From: Helianthus annuus
Taxonomy: Eukaryota; Streptophyta; Magnoliopsida; Asterales; Asteraceae
NCBI RefSeq assembly: GCF_002127325.2
Contig: NC_035449.2
Span: forward strand, 80,080,693 to 80,144,692
Length of the DNA: 64,000 nucleotides
Reading direction: 5' to 3'
Below, in pieces: positions 10,044 to 19,941 of the stretch (within the stretch, counting starts at the first letter, position 1; the number at the start of each line of letters is the position of its first letter). The translations under genes and the position numbers were made by a program. The notes under the pieces were generated by a model. It was not told the DNA's origin. It did no database searches and saw only the letters and a list, made by a program, of their open reading frames with translations.

Positions 10044-11189
10044 ATGCCTCCTCGACGCGAAAATCCGCTCTCAAATGCCGAAATGGCAGATATTCTGGCA
10101 CAGCACTTGGTTGCCGCACTCCCAAACATTATGGCTCAAATAAACCAAGCCAATAACAACCAAAATGCTCCCTGCAATTTCAAAAGTTTCAACTCAGCTA
10201 ACCCCCTCAAGTTTAGCGGTTCTGAAGGAGCAACTGGGCTCCTACAGTGGTTTGAAAGCATCGAAAGTACATTTCGTCATGTTCAATGTCCAGACAATCG
10301 GAAAGTCGAATTTGCATCCAGTGTGTTTCAGAAGAGGGCTCTCACGTGGTGGAATGGAATTATGAGGGACCGTGGTGCTGAGGTCGCATTAGCACAAACT
10401 TGGGCTGAGTTTAGAGCTCTTATGATGAGGGAGTTTTGTCCTCGTCATGAATTGAGGGCTTTGGAGAGGGAATTTGATGACCTAAAGCAAGACAGCGGTG
10501 AGCATCGCGCCTATACTGACCGCTTTGAGGAATTGAGCCTGCTATGTCCTGCTATGGTTACACCTGTGGATAAGGCGATTGAGAAATATGTTGATGGTCT
10601 TCCTGACCTAGTTCAGGATATTGTTACTGGCAGCAACCCTACTACTGTCAGACAAGCCATCGAACTGTCTGCCACCTTAACTGAATCCCACATCAGGAAG
10701 AAAAAGCTTTTTCGAAAAGGCGACCCAAGACCATCTGACAAGACTGCTCCAGCTGAGCCAAAGGAAAGACAGGTTGAAGGATCCAAGAAGAAGAAGCGTA
10801 AGGCTTCTCAAAACTGCGCCATCACTGCTCAAGAGAAACAGGTTGCACCAAACCAGCCAGCACAACCTCGCAAAAGGCAAAACTATGTTGGTACCGCACC
10901 TTTGTGCAACAAGTGCAACCGTCATCATCTAGAGCAAGAGCAGTGTCACAAATGTACCCACTGTGGGCGGTTGGGACATTTGATCAATGTCTGTCGTTAT
11001 GCAAATCAAGCTGCTGCAAACCCTGCTGTTGTTCAAGCACGGTTCCCACCTGGGTCATGTTATAACTGTGGTGACCCTACTCACTACAGAAACAATTGCC
11101 CAAGACTTGTTAACATACCTCCAGCGCGTGGACGGGCGTTTAACATCAATGAGGCAAACGTAGACAATGATGCAGCAGTGAACAATTAG
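10044..11189 (+). CDS. Gag polyprotein of the gag-only element
   Basis: An uninterrupted ORF of 381 residues from the ATG at 10044; the frame is open upstream to 9918 but without typical Gag sequence. The N-terminal half carries the retrotransposon Gag capsid domain (LKFSGSEGATGLLQWF, then RALTWW and a TWAEFRALMMREFCP segment). The C-terminal third is basic and then has zinc-binding motifs: CNKC with later CHKC, and two CX2CX4HX4C knuckles (CTHCGRLGHLINVC and CYNCGDPTHYRNNC). The protein would form the cytoplasmic particle and bind RNA. It stops before any protease motif, so Gag is made alone. The intact frame in an otherwise pol-less element argues that Gag, or cis-packaging by it, is retained by selection. 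Confidence 0.93.
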   Translation: MPPRRENPLSNAEMADILAQHLVAALPNIMAQINQANNNQNAPCNFKSFNSANPLKFSGSEGATGLLQWFESIESTFRHVQCPDNRKVEFASSVFQKRALTWWNGIMRDRGAEVALAQTWAEFRALMMREFCPRHELRALEREFDDLKQDSGEHRAYTDRFEELSLLCPAMVTPVDKAIEKYVDGLPDLVQDIVTGSNPTTVRQAIELSATLTESHIRKKKLFRKGDPRPSDKTAPAEPKERQVEGSKKKKRKASQNCAITAQEKQVAPNQPAQPRKRQNYVGTAPLCNKCNRHHLEQEQCHKCTHCGRLGHLINVCRYANQAAANPAVVQARFPPGSCYNCGDPTHYRNNCPRLVNIPPARGRAFNINEANVDNDAAVNN

Positions 11190-12400
11190 TGTTTTGTTAT
11201 TTTTCCTCTTGTTGTTATCTTTTGACATTTCAAGACAATTCGGTTGTACATAAATAAAGATTTGTTGTTTTTATTTTTGCAAAACTGATATGATTGTATA
11301 AATGATTGATGCAACCTTATGATGACAACACCAAGACAAACTACTCGTATGGTTTTGTCATTTCTATGATCACTTGTTTCTTTTAAGAAACAAAGCCAAA
11401 CTCCTATTAAAGATCCTTCTATCTCCATAGATAAATTCTTGAAAATGATTAAGGTTCCAAATGAAATCCACGGATTTGATTCCTAGTGTGCTTTAAATAT
11501 CCGTGTCCAAAAATAACAAATTTAAAGATCAAGTTGACTAATTATGTGATAATGTGCATATATGTTCTCTTATATGTTTTGTGTGATCCATCCAAATCCT
11601 CGTAGAATCTTCCATATCTCATATGAAGGATTCATAGTAGGATATCCAAAAAGTACTATCTTGAATCCTTAATGGACTTCTACGTTGTAATAAAGTCCCT
11701 TGGGTTTTAAAGTACTATTCTATATTTGGACCCCTTGAATGGTCTAGTTAAACAGATTGATTTGAAAATCTGGTTAGGAATATCATGTGATGATATAATT
11801 GAAAAGATCCCTTAAGTGGTCTATTTAAGGAGATCGTACGACGGTCTAGTTAAGAAGATCATGTGTTGATCTAGTTAAAAAGATCGTTCGTTGATCTAGT
11901 TAAAAAGATCCTTTGGTGGTCTAGTCAAATCGCTTCCTGTTTATTCAATCGATTTTTCCCCTACGCATTATGAAATGAACTGTGCGGACTGTGCAAGGAA
12001 TTACGTAATTATGGAGGCCTACATAATTATGGAATTCAGTGCACAGAAACCACAGGAAGTTTTACCATGTGTTAAGACCTCTAGTGACAAGAGAAATGAT
12101 ACGGGAAAAGTCTTGGACCTTGACCGATGTCATTTTATCTTACACTCCCCAATTCTGATTTCAAGCACACACAAGCTTCCTATGATAAGTCTTCATGAGA
12201 AACGTTCTTCTGTCCATAGTTCGAAACTCCATGTTTTGTTACTTCAAGGACTTCACTTTGAGGGTTGACAATTTCGCTAAAAAAATCCTAACATGGCCCA
12301 GAGTTTTATTTAAGGGTTCAATGGAATTAATTGAAAGCGAAACCATCACAGCTGTCTTCACAAGTTTCCTCTAGAATTAAATTTCGGGACGAAATTTCCT
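11190..12400 (+). other. 3' internal non-coding region of the gag-only element
   Basis: No convincing gene. The 97-residue frame at 11975-12268 has no motif that I recognise. Near 12285-12310 a short stretch (TCCTAACATGGCCCAGAG...) resembles the chromodomain-tail coding end at 3749-3775, and 12380-12398 has the AATTTCGGGACGAAATTTC block. This indicates that the pol genes were lost by internal deletion while the 3' end was kept. Confidence 0.6.
11743..11929. repeat. About 25-bp GATCTAGTTAAAAAGATC tandem repeat
   Basis: Four to five diverged units of the type GGTCTAGTTAAGAAGATC plus a variable 7-bp tail, best preserved at 11818-11929. They lie in the non-coding part of the gag-only element, between gag and the polypurine tract. 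Confidence 0.75.
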
Positions 12401-12414
12401 AAAGTAGGGGAGAC
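12401..12414 (+). promoter_or_regulatory. Polypurine tract of the gag-only element
   Basis: AAAGTAGGGGAGAC lies directly upstream of the 3' LTR start and is the expected plus-strand primer for reverse transcription. Confidence 0.85.
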
Positions 12415-15400
12415 TGTGACACCTGTGTCACTTCAACCATCAAACAAATGCCAAACCAATGAAATATTGTATTTCATACTTGGGATTTGTAAAAATATAT
12501 GTATTGTTTGCACATATCAATTCTTGTCCGATTTCAAGCTCAAAATCGCTTTCTAGAAGGTTATACGCGCACTAATGCGTAAATATAACCAGTTTAACAC
12601 AACAAACACTCTGGAATAGTGAAATAGGCTTAACATACCTTAAATAACCTTCACATAACTTAGAAATAAGTTTTGAATGGTTTGGTGTGTTGAAATCAAG
12701 TTTATTCGCTTACAGGGACTAAATTCGACAAACTGCGAAAGTATGCCAATCTGAACTGTAACGAACATTCCGGAACATGATCATAAGTTAAACACACCTT
12801 AAATATCCTTTACATAGCTTAGAAATAGGCTTTGAGGGGTTTGGTGTGCTAAAACAAACTTTATGCTCATTCAGGGACTAAAAGTGTCAAAAAGTGCATA
12901 AGTTTGCATTTTCGCGCATAACTTACGTTCTGAATACGTCCGGACATCCAAAAATTTATGTAAGCATTAAAATATAATGTTTTAATGTTTGGCATGAGAA
13001 AAATCCATTCGTCGCGCAATTTGGATCGTTTTTCGCGCTTATGCGCATTCCGTCGTAATTAAGCGAACATCGCGATCGTACGACCAAACGAACCGACATC
13101 CGAAATATTTTTGAGCATGTTTTGAGTTCCCTATGCTTTAACTTCATTTTAAAGCCTTGAAATGAGGTTAACGGGGCTTAAACGTGTCAAAAATGGGCCG
13201 AAACGCATGTTTCTAAGCTGCAGGGACCAAAAGTGACAAATCTGTCAAAGTTTCCTCAGGCGGGGCGCGTAAGGATTCTCCCAAACCTTAGGCGGGCCGC
13301 GTGAGGTCCCCAGATCTGCAAAAATGGTTTTAACAGCTGGTTGCAGCTGTTTTGCACCTCCAAACCACTTGCAAATGGTTTCTAAGCAAACTAGGGGCTG
13401 TTTTGGGACTCCCATGGTTTTATAAATCAATGGGCTATAGGTGGATGGCCAAGATTGAAGCACGCTTTGCGAGGAACGATCTTAACGGCTCTACAAATCC
13501 TATAAATACCCCTCCATGTTTTGCCCATTTTCCTCACACTTGAATTCTGAGGTTGCTCTCTAAGTTGGGGTGCTTTGACACTTCATACCTGAGAGTACTC
13601 GGAATTCAATCTTGCGGGGACCCGTTGTAAGTATTCTTTCGTTCTTTTATTGCTTTTCGAGTCCGAAAGTCAAACTTTGTTTGACTTTCTGCATTGACCA
13701 GTTTATGGTCAATGCGAAGTTCGTTTGAACTTCATAACGTGAGCGTAATCACGTTGGTTATAGTCCCTAGCGACTATACCCACTGATTACCACGTTATCT
13801 AGGCTTAGTGACGAGTCGTAGTTTTGGTCAAAATGCGTTTTCTTGCGCATTTTGTAACCAAACTACTTTAGGGTATTAAAACCGTTTGTTTTAATACCAA
13901 ACCTGTTTTCTAACCTTACTAAACATGTTCTAGCATGTTTAGCTCGTCGCTTTTAGTTTTGTGCTTGTCTAGGGTCGTAAAGGTAAGCGATCTAAACAAT
14001 CGCTTATGCTTACGAACCCGACCCATTTGGTCGATCATTAGGATCCAACCAAACACATTAGGTGACCATAGTGTATAGGGAATAACCTTTCAAGGATTAT
14101 ACCTTATGGTCACGCCATTTAAATAGTTGTATGATAGGTAATGTATGTGCCTTAGGTAAATTACCAAAATACCCTTTTTACACTAAAATCCATTTTAAGC
14201 TTATGTAACATAATTTTTGGTATCTAAACTGATTTGGCAACAATATTAAACATGTTAAGGCATATCTTGCTTGTCATAGGACTAGTTAAGCATTCCAAAC
14301 GCGTTTTACGCAGACGACACGTTAAAGTAGCATAAGCTACCTAAGCGGGTCGTAACGGGTCAAAAGCACTTAGGTTAGGTTTCGTTTTAGTATGAAGGCT
14401 TTGTCAAACCATATTACATAAGTTCCCACACTTATTTGGTTTACGAACCCTCGTACTACCCGATCCTCCGATAGGTCCGGTTATTAATATAGATGCCTTT
14501 ATAGGTGCCGTTTGATTCCGTGATCTTCTAGCATTGCTTGGTGGTTATCCTACGACTTCTAAGCAATCTCAAGTGAGTACATAGTCCCCTCTTTTACTGT
14601 TTTCAAACATTTTGGGGTGAAGCATGTGTACCTATCTGTTATTTTCATGATTTCAAAGTATAATTGATTATACATGTTAGTATTTATCTTTTGACAAACT
14701 AAATGATTATTTTTGACATAAACACTGATTTTTCAAAGATTATAAAATAAATTGTTGGAATAGTACTCACTTTGTTCACCAGATCGGTTGGTAGTATGAT
14801 ATAGCGCTATAGGATTTGACACCCCATTCCTGTTGTCATGGAATGTCTGAAACCAATTTGTTTCTCCATCCAAATAGGGATTGCCTTCGTGGTATTCCTA
14901 TAGTCTCAAAGGTGTAGTTTGATGCACTAGGTCTGACTGAATTCATAAATCACACTGTTATTGTATATTTTGATATACTCCCAAAAGTATAGTTTGATAT
15001 ACTCTCATGTGTGGTATTGTACAAAACCAACATATATTTTTTTGTTAATAACCAAAACATAGTTTAATATGTTATTTATACAACCCAAAGCATATTTTGA
15101 TATGTTCTTTATACAATCCAAAACATAGTTTAATATGTTATTTATACAACCCAAAGCATATTTTGATATGTTATTCTCATAGTCCAAGGCATATTTGTAA
15201 TATGTTGTTTTCAACCAAAAACATAATTTATTATGTTATATATAAATCCAAGTATACTTTTAATATACTACTAAAAATTATTATTTTTAACAACTAAAGT
15301 ATATTTAATATACTATTTGTTATACAATTGGGTTTTGGTTAGTGTTTGGATAACGGGACGGGTGTAATATGATGAAAACATGGTAGATACGCCGCTGGTA

Positions 15401-16039
15401 CTTCTTATATATAAGTGTTTTCATCGCATTACATATCGTGGCGTTATTTAGTACACTTGGGTTAACGGTTTTGGAACTGAAATATATTCTAATATGTTAT
15501 TCAACTTTCTTAAATCAAAGTATATTTTTATATATACTAGAAACCTTTTTAGCAAAATATTGTTTTTCAAACAATACATTTTTAAACAAACTTATTCTAC
15601 TTACTTATTTAATTTCCTATGTATTATTATTTTATATCATCTGATTTCTTACAAATGATTTATAAAAGAAAACCTTTTTCAAGGATCATGACTACTTTTA
15701 TTAAAACCTTTTCTTTAAACTTATAAGTCATGAATCTTAAATCAATAAAACCTATGTACTCACCGGCATTTTTATGCTGACGTACCTATTTTTACACATG
15801 TTTCAGGTACTGCTCTGTGACGATTGATGATATATGCTACACATAGGATGGACTCGTGCCTTAGCAACTTTAAAACTTGGAAGATAATAGTTGTAATTAT
15901 TTGATTGTATTAAAACAATGAGTTCATTTATTCAATAAAACAAAATTATTTATTCCATGGTTGTGAAACAATGATTCTGTTACAACACTCCCCGACGTTT
16001 CCGCCACGTTTTGTTGTTTTACGTGGTCGGGGTGTGACA
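12415..16039 (+). repeat. 3' LTR of the gag-only element (3625 bp)
   Basis: Same length as the 5' LTR and the same sequence by eye, apart from G at 14303 where the 5' copy has A at 7722. It ends GGGGTGTGACA and is followed by the AATAA TSD. All substructures of the 5' LTR are present, including both hairpin series. Confidence 0.95.
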
Positions 16040-16044
16040 AATAA
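16040..16044. other. Target-site duplication AATAA, right copy
   Basis: Matches 5829-5833. LTR A sequence resumes directly after it. Confidence 0.95.
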
Positions 16045-16611
16045 GCCTCACACCGTGCCGCAGAGGACGAGAGTGGACTAATATACTTGGGCACTTAGTC
16101 AATGATGATAGACATTTACTTGGGGCACTCAACATAAATACAGTCAGTAGTCGGTATGGTATGGGTTTAGTGGTTTATTACAATGGGGTAGCTCCCCATG
16201 GCATGTTTTTATAAAGAACAAAGGAAATTAACAACTTATGGTTTTTGGAACAACACTAAACAAAACAACTGTGAACTCGCCAACTTTATGTTGACATACT
16301 ACTGCATGCTTTGCAGGTCGTTAGGTACATGGCTGGAGCTGGCACGAGGAGTGGGCGTTGTGGTAAGGAACCAACTGTTTGGTTCCTAATAATAAGCATT
16401 ATGAATTTTAAACTGCTTTATGGGTTTTAAACGTTATGCTTCCGCTAACACTTAAACTTGGTTTTGGGATATTGTTTTCTGAACACTAAACGCTTTGGAT
16501 TATGGTGGTTTTACTTTATTTTACTTATCGTTCAGTATGATTAGTGGTATGATCCTGGTCAGTCACAAGCCTCGCGGTAATACTCCACTTGTGGATTTTG
16601 AGGGTGTGATA
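16045..16611 (+). mobile_element. LTR A, right part
   Basis: Collinear with the end of the solo LTR at about 23960-24551: shared blocks include TTTGCAGGTCGTTAG, CGCTTCCGCTAA, TGATCCTGGTCAGTCAC and GTGGATTTTG, ending GAGGGTGTGATA. The last bases are TGTGATA rather than TGTGACA. It abuts a Tat-type pol scrap, so the element owning LTR A inserted into such an element. The open frame at 16198-16389 is chance. Confidence 0.8.
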
Positions 16612-16822
16612 TTCAGGATGAAGGTATCTAGTTTTACTATTATAAATAATATTTTTTATAAGAAATCCCTTGCAGGTCCATACCTAAGGTGGTTGGAGGA
16701 TCCTGAGACCAAGGAGGTACTGATTATCTTGGTTGGAGGATCCTGAGACCAAAGAGGTTAGGTGCCAAAAAAGGAAAATGGACACAGGAACTACCATTTG
16801 TCCTATGGGCTGATAGAACAAC
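16612..16822 (+). pseudogene. Tat-type pol scrap (RNase H/integrase linker joined to integrase core)
   Basis: Translates as a linker with MKVSSFTIINN and KKSLAGPYLRWLEDPETKEV, then jumps to an integrase piece with ELPFVLWADRTT. About 600 bp of integrase between them is gone. At the join a 28-bp segment is duplicated (16691-16718 and 16731-16758). It ends where element B is inserted. This is the host element of both LTR A and B. Confidence 0.8.
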
Positions 16823-17555
16823 TGTTATGGGTGATTTTCTGCTCATATATCCCGACCGATATTCTGACTTTGTTTGTTTTATTGTGACTAGGATACTGAA
16901 TCAGGATATTGGTAACATCCTGATACGATATCCTGGTAGTAACTAATTAACCCACGTGCAGATTAAAAGGTGCAAGTCTCTAACGTTCAAGTGGACTTCT
17001 TCTCCTCAAGACTCGGGCAAATCTGTTAGATTATGGACGTTGAAGCTGGAAGACGTGGACTACAATGTTCACATAAGGAATATTCGTTGAATCCCGGAAT
17101 AATAGGCTAGTTAGTTAGTTTATTTTACTATAAATAGATTCATCGGTTCAGATAAGAACACACACAATCTCTCGTACACTCTTTCTCTGTAGCTGCTAAC
17201 ACTCACAACACACTTACACTTGTATTCAAATTACATTGTAACACTTAGTCGATCCGTATCATATCCTGCACTGTATCCTGACATTTGAAGTAATATGAAG
17301 AACAAGGTAGCTGCAATTGTCAGCTTTTTGTGCCAGCGATCTGGATTGATCAAGGGCTTTCCTCGTACATCCCGTGTCACCCTTTACATTTTTGCTCGTC
17401 GTTTGATCATAGATACAGCTCAATATCTTGAGCCATATCCTGAAAACTGTTTTTGCAAACAACTTAATTAACATATTTTCAACACATTTTTTAGCACACT
17501 ACCTCACTTAACTAATTTGATCACTTAATTGCTTCGGTAATTTTTGACCAAAACA
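16823..17555 (+). repeat. 5' LTR of element B (733 bp)
   Basis: Starts TGTTATGGG and ends GACCAAAACA, directly before the primer site. It is clearly similar to the reverse complement of 27166-27900, the LTR of element C. TATAAATAG at 17129-17137 is the likely promoter. Words of the type CAGGATATTGG and GATATCCTGG are frequent. Confidence 0.88.
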
Positions 17556-17556
17556 A

Positions 17557-17576
17557 TTTGGCGCCCACCGTGGGGC
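17557..17576 (+). promoter_or_regulatory. Primer-binding site of element B
   Basis: TTTGGCGCCCACCGTGGGGC lies 2 nt after the LTR. The same GGCGCCCACCGTGGGGCAA core is found, reverse-complemented, next to the 5' LTRs of E1 and E2. It is a conserved tRNA-primer site of this clade; I do not assign the tRNA species firmly (tRNA-Arg is described for some Tat/Ogre elements). Confidence 0.8.
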
Positions 17577-17659
17577 AAGTGGTGCTATTTCTACTAAAAG
17601 CTTTTGCAAAATCATTACTTGATTTTCTATTTTCAAATTTTTTTGCTACACTATTCTCA

Positions 17660-19930
17660 ATGACCTCGAGATCAAACATGAGCTCTTCCACCGTGTCTGC
17701 TACAGCCTCTACAACAATTGGTTCGCTGCTTCCACCACCTCCTCCGAGAACCCAAGCCTCTTCACTGCCTCAGGATGTTATCCCCGCTCGCAACATTCAG
17801 GGATCTGCTCCTGTTTTGGCCTCTAATGAAGAAATTCTAAATTTATTTGGTAGTGTACAGGAACAGATGAGGCAGCAGCAGGAGACCAACCAGATGCTGA
17901 TAAGAGAGATACAACTCTTGAAATCCAGCTCCAGCAGGCCCGTTGAGGATACTGTCACTCCCTTGCAACCCAGAGCTTTGAACTTCAGTTCTGCACTATA
18001 TACTGAGGATAACAGGGGGAATATTGTGCCTAGCCATTCCCAGAATCATACTCCTGAGATACCCTCTTCAGTCAGGGTGTCAACTGTGAGAAGCTCAGGA
18101 TATGCTTCAGGATATGGCCAGAATCCTCAGACTGGTAACGTATCTAATAATAATAATACTCTTGCTACTAACAGTACTGGATCTTTGCAGGATGCAGGTA
18201 TGACATCAACATTTTCTAGGGAGCTTTAGAAATTAAAGGACATGATATCCAGTGTACCTGGGGTGGTCCAGCCAATTCCAGAAGTATCCCAAGACAGCCA
18301 CAGGATATCCCGGTTTGCCCATCCTATTTGTGATGCTGAAATCCCAAAAAGATTTCAGACACCCAACATGAAGCTCTATGACGGAACTACGAATCCTGAG
18401 GAGCATATTGCCCAGTATAGGATGGAAATCAACCCTATCCCTCCGAATCTCAATGAAGCATGCCTATGCAAGGGTTTTGGTTCTACCTTAAGAGGATCAG
18501 CCTTAAAATGGCTCTTAAACGTTCCTCCTCACTCAATTACATCGTTTTCTCATTTAGTGAATTTATTTAATAGTCAATTTTCTTGCAGTCGGAGTTTTTA
18601 GAAACTAACCAGTGATCTTTACAGGATAACTCAAGGACCTCAGGAATCCTTGAGGGATTATGTGAACAAATTTTGTCGGGAATCCTTAGATATCCCACAT
18701 CTTGATGTTGCAACAGCTGTGCAGGCTTTCAAGATGGGGTTGCAGAAAGATTCTCAATTTTACCAGGATCTTTTAATGAATCCCTGCAGGAATCTGGATG
18801 AAGCTCGGAACAGTGCTTTAAGATATATTCGGCTGGAGGATGACAAATAGATGCAAGAGAGGATGAATTCATCCATAACCTATGAGTCAACCCACAGGAA
18901 ATCAGAATCCTCGCATAAACCATATCGCTCTAAGCCATATGGCAGAAATGACAGCAAAAAAGTGAATGCTGTTGATGACGAGGATCCTGAGGAGTATCCT
19001 GAGTTGTCTGAATATTGTTTTTCTATTAATATACCTGAACTGATGTATGTTATGCAGGGTTTAGGAGACAAAGCAAGATGGCCCCGGAAGAATCAACAGA
19101 AAGCCGATTGGAAGGATAAGTCCAAATGGTGTGCCTTCCACGAGGATTTCGGACATGTTACTGAGGATTGCATTGCTCTAAGGAAAGAAATAAGCTATCT
19201 CTTAAGCAAGGGATATCTGAAGGATCTCCTGGGAAGAAAGAAGAATAAGCGTCAGGATTCTGAGAAGGATCCTGAACGAGCAGCATCACCTCCTGCGGAT
19301 GCCAAGATAATTAATTTCATTTCAGGAGGATCTGACATTTGCGGGACATCATATTCTGCGGCGAAAAGGCACGCAAAGGAAGCCAAGGCAGAGAGGGGAG
19401 ATAAACCGACCAGGATGACAACCCTCACAACTGATAAAGTGATCACGTTCGATAGCGACGATAGGGATACTGTCCAGGATCCTCACCATGATGCTTTGGT
19501 AATAACGTTATATGTTGCTAACCATTTTGTGCACAGGATACTGGTAGATAATGGCAGCTCCGTCAACATAATTCAGCTAGAAACGTTGAAGAGGATGAAT
19601 GTATCCCTGATGGATATTACTTTGAAATCCACTGTGCTTGTTGGTTTTAGTGGAGAAGCAGGGAATACAGTAGGGGAGATAAAGTTGCCCGTGTATGTTG
19701 AAGGGGTCAACTCAATGCAGCGCTTTTGTGTCATGGACTCCTTATCCTGCTATAATATTATATTAGGTAAGCCTTGGATCCAGGATATGAAAGCCGTGCA
19801 ATTAACCTATCATCAATGTATCAAGATCCCTACCCCTTGGGGAGTAGTCAAGGTGGAAAGTGATCAGCAGGAAGCAAAGGAGTGTTATTCTTCTTCGATG
19901 AAATCCTCAACAAAGCCTAGTGCAGCATAG
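17660..19930 (+). pseudogene. Gag-protease of element B
   Basis: Starts at ATG 17660 (MTSRSNMSSS) with a serine/proline-rich N-terminus. The capsid domain spans about 18300-18850 (KLYDGTTNPEEHIAQY, FGSTLRGSALKWL, LRDYVNKF). A zinc-binding C-x2-H-x4-H-x4-C motif (CAFHEDFGHVTEDC) lies at about 19132-19173, and the protease with LVDNGSSVNII at about 19542-19575. Stops at 18227, 18599 and 18848 (all TAG) are private to this copy, as element C reads Q, E and K there. The TAG at 19928 is shared with related copies and is annotated separately. The protein would form particles and bind RNA if intact. Confidence 0.85.
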
Positions 19931-19936
19931 CAATTA
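19928..19936 (+). promoter_or_regulatory. In-frame TAG-CAA-TTA between protease and RT (element B)
   Basis: TAG ends the gag-protease frame and CAA TTA AAG ATG continues in the same frame. The identical nine bases occur at the same place in elements C and E0. UAG-CAA-UUA is the leaky-stop context of tobamovirus replicase and matches the UAG-CAR-YYA readthrough rule, so a programmed readthrough site is plausible. A second stop in B, TGA at 19943, is private. Confidence 0.6.
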
Positions 19937-19941
19937 AAGAT

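Larger units (their letters stand above)
5834..16039 (+). mobile_element. Complete non-autonomous chromovirus-like LTR element with gag only
   Basis: The element is 10206 bp with two 3625-bp LTRs, a 2956-bp internal region, an AATAA TSD, an initiator-tRNA-Met primer site, one gag ORF and a polypurine tract. Protease, RT, RNase H and integrase are missing apart from a scrap resembling the pol tail near 12290. This matches the described class of terminal-repeat elements with a GAG domain (TR-GAG). Its LTRs are longer than its internal part. By eye the LTRs differ at one base (A7722 versus G14303), so the insertion is very recent. It must depend on enzymes from an autonomous chromovirus. The related pol at 2101-3834 is too decayed to be that source. 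Confidence 0.93.

Noticed and set aside
11975..12268. 97-residue frame after gag in the gag-only element
   Set aside because: No motif, not in frame with gag, and located in the deletion-derived 3' region. No support beyond length.
16045..16611. Right part of LTR A considered as a separate small element or gene fragment
   Set aside because: It aligns with the end of the solo LTR at 23960-24551 and continues LTR A exactly across the AATAA duplication.
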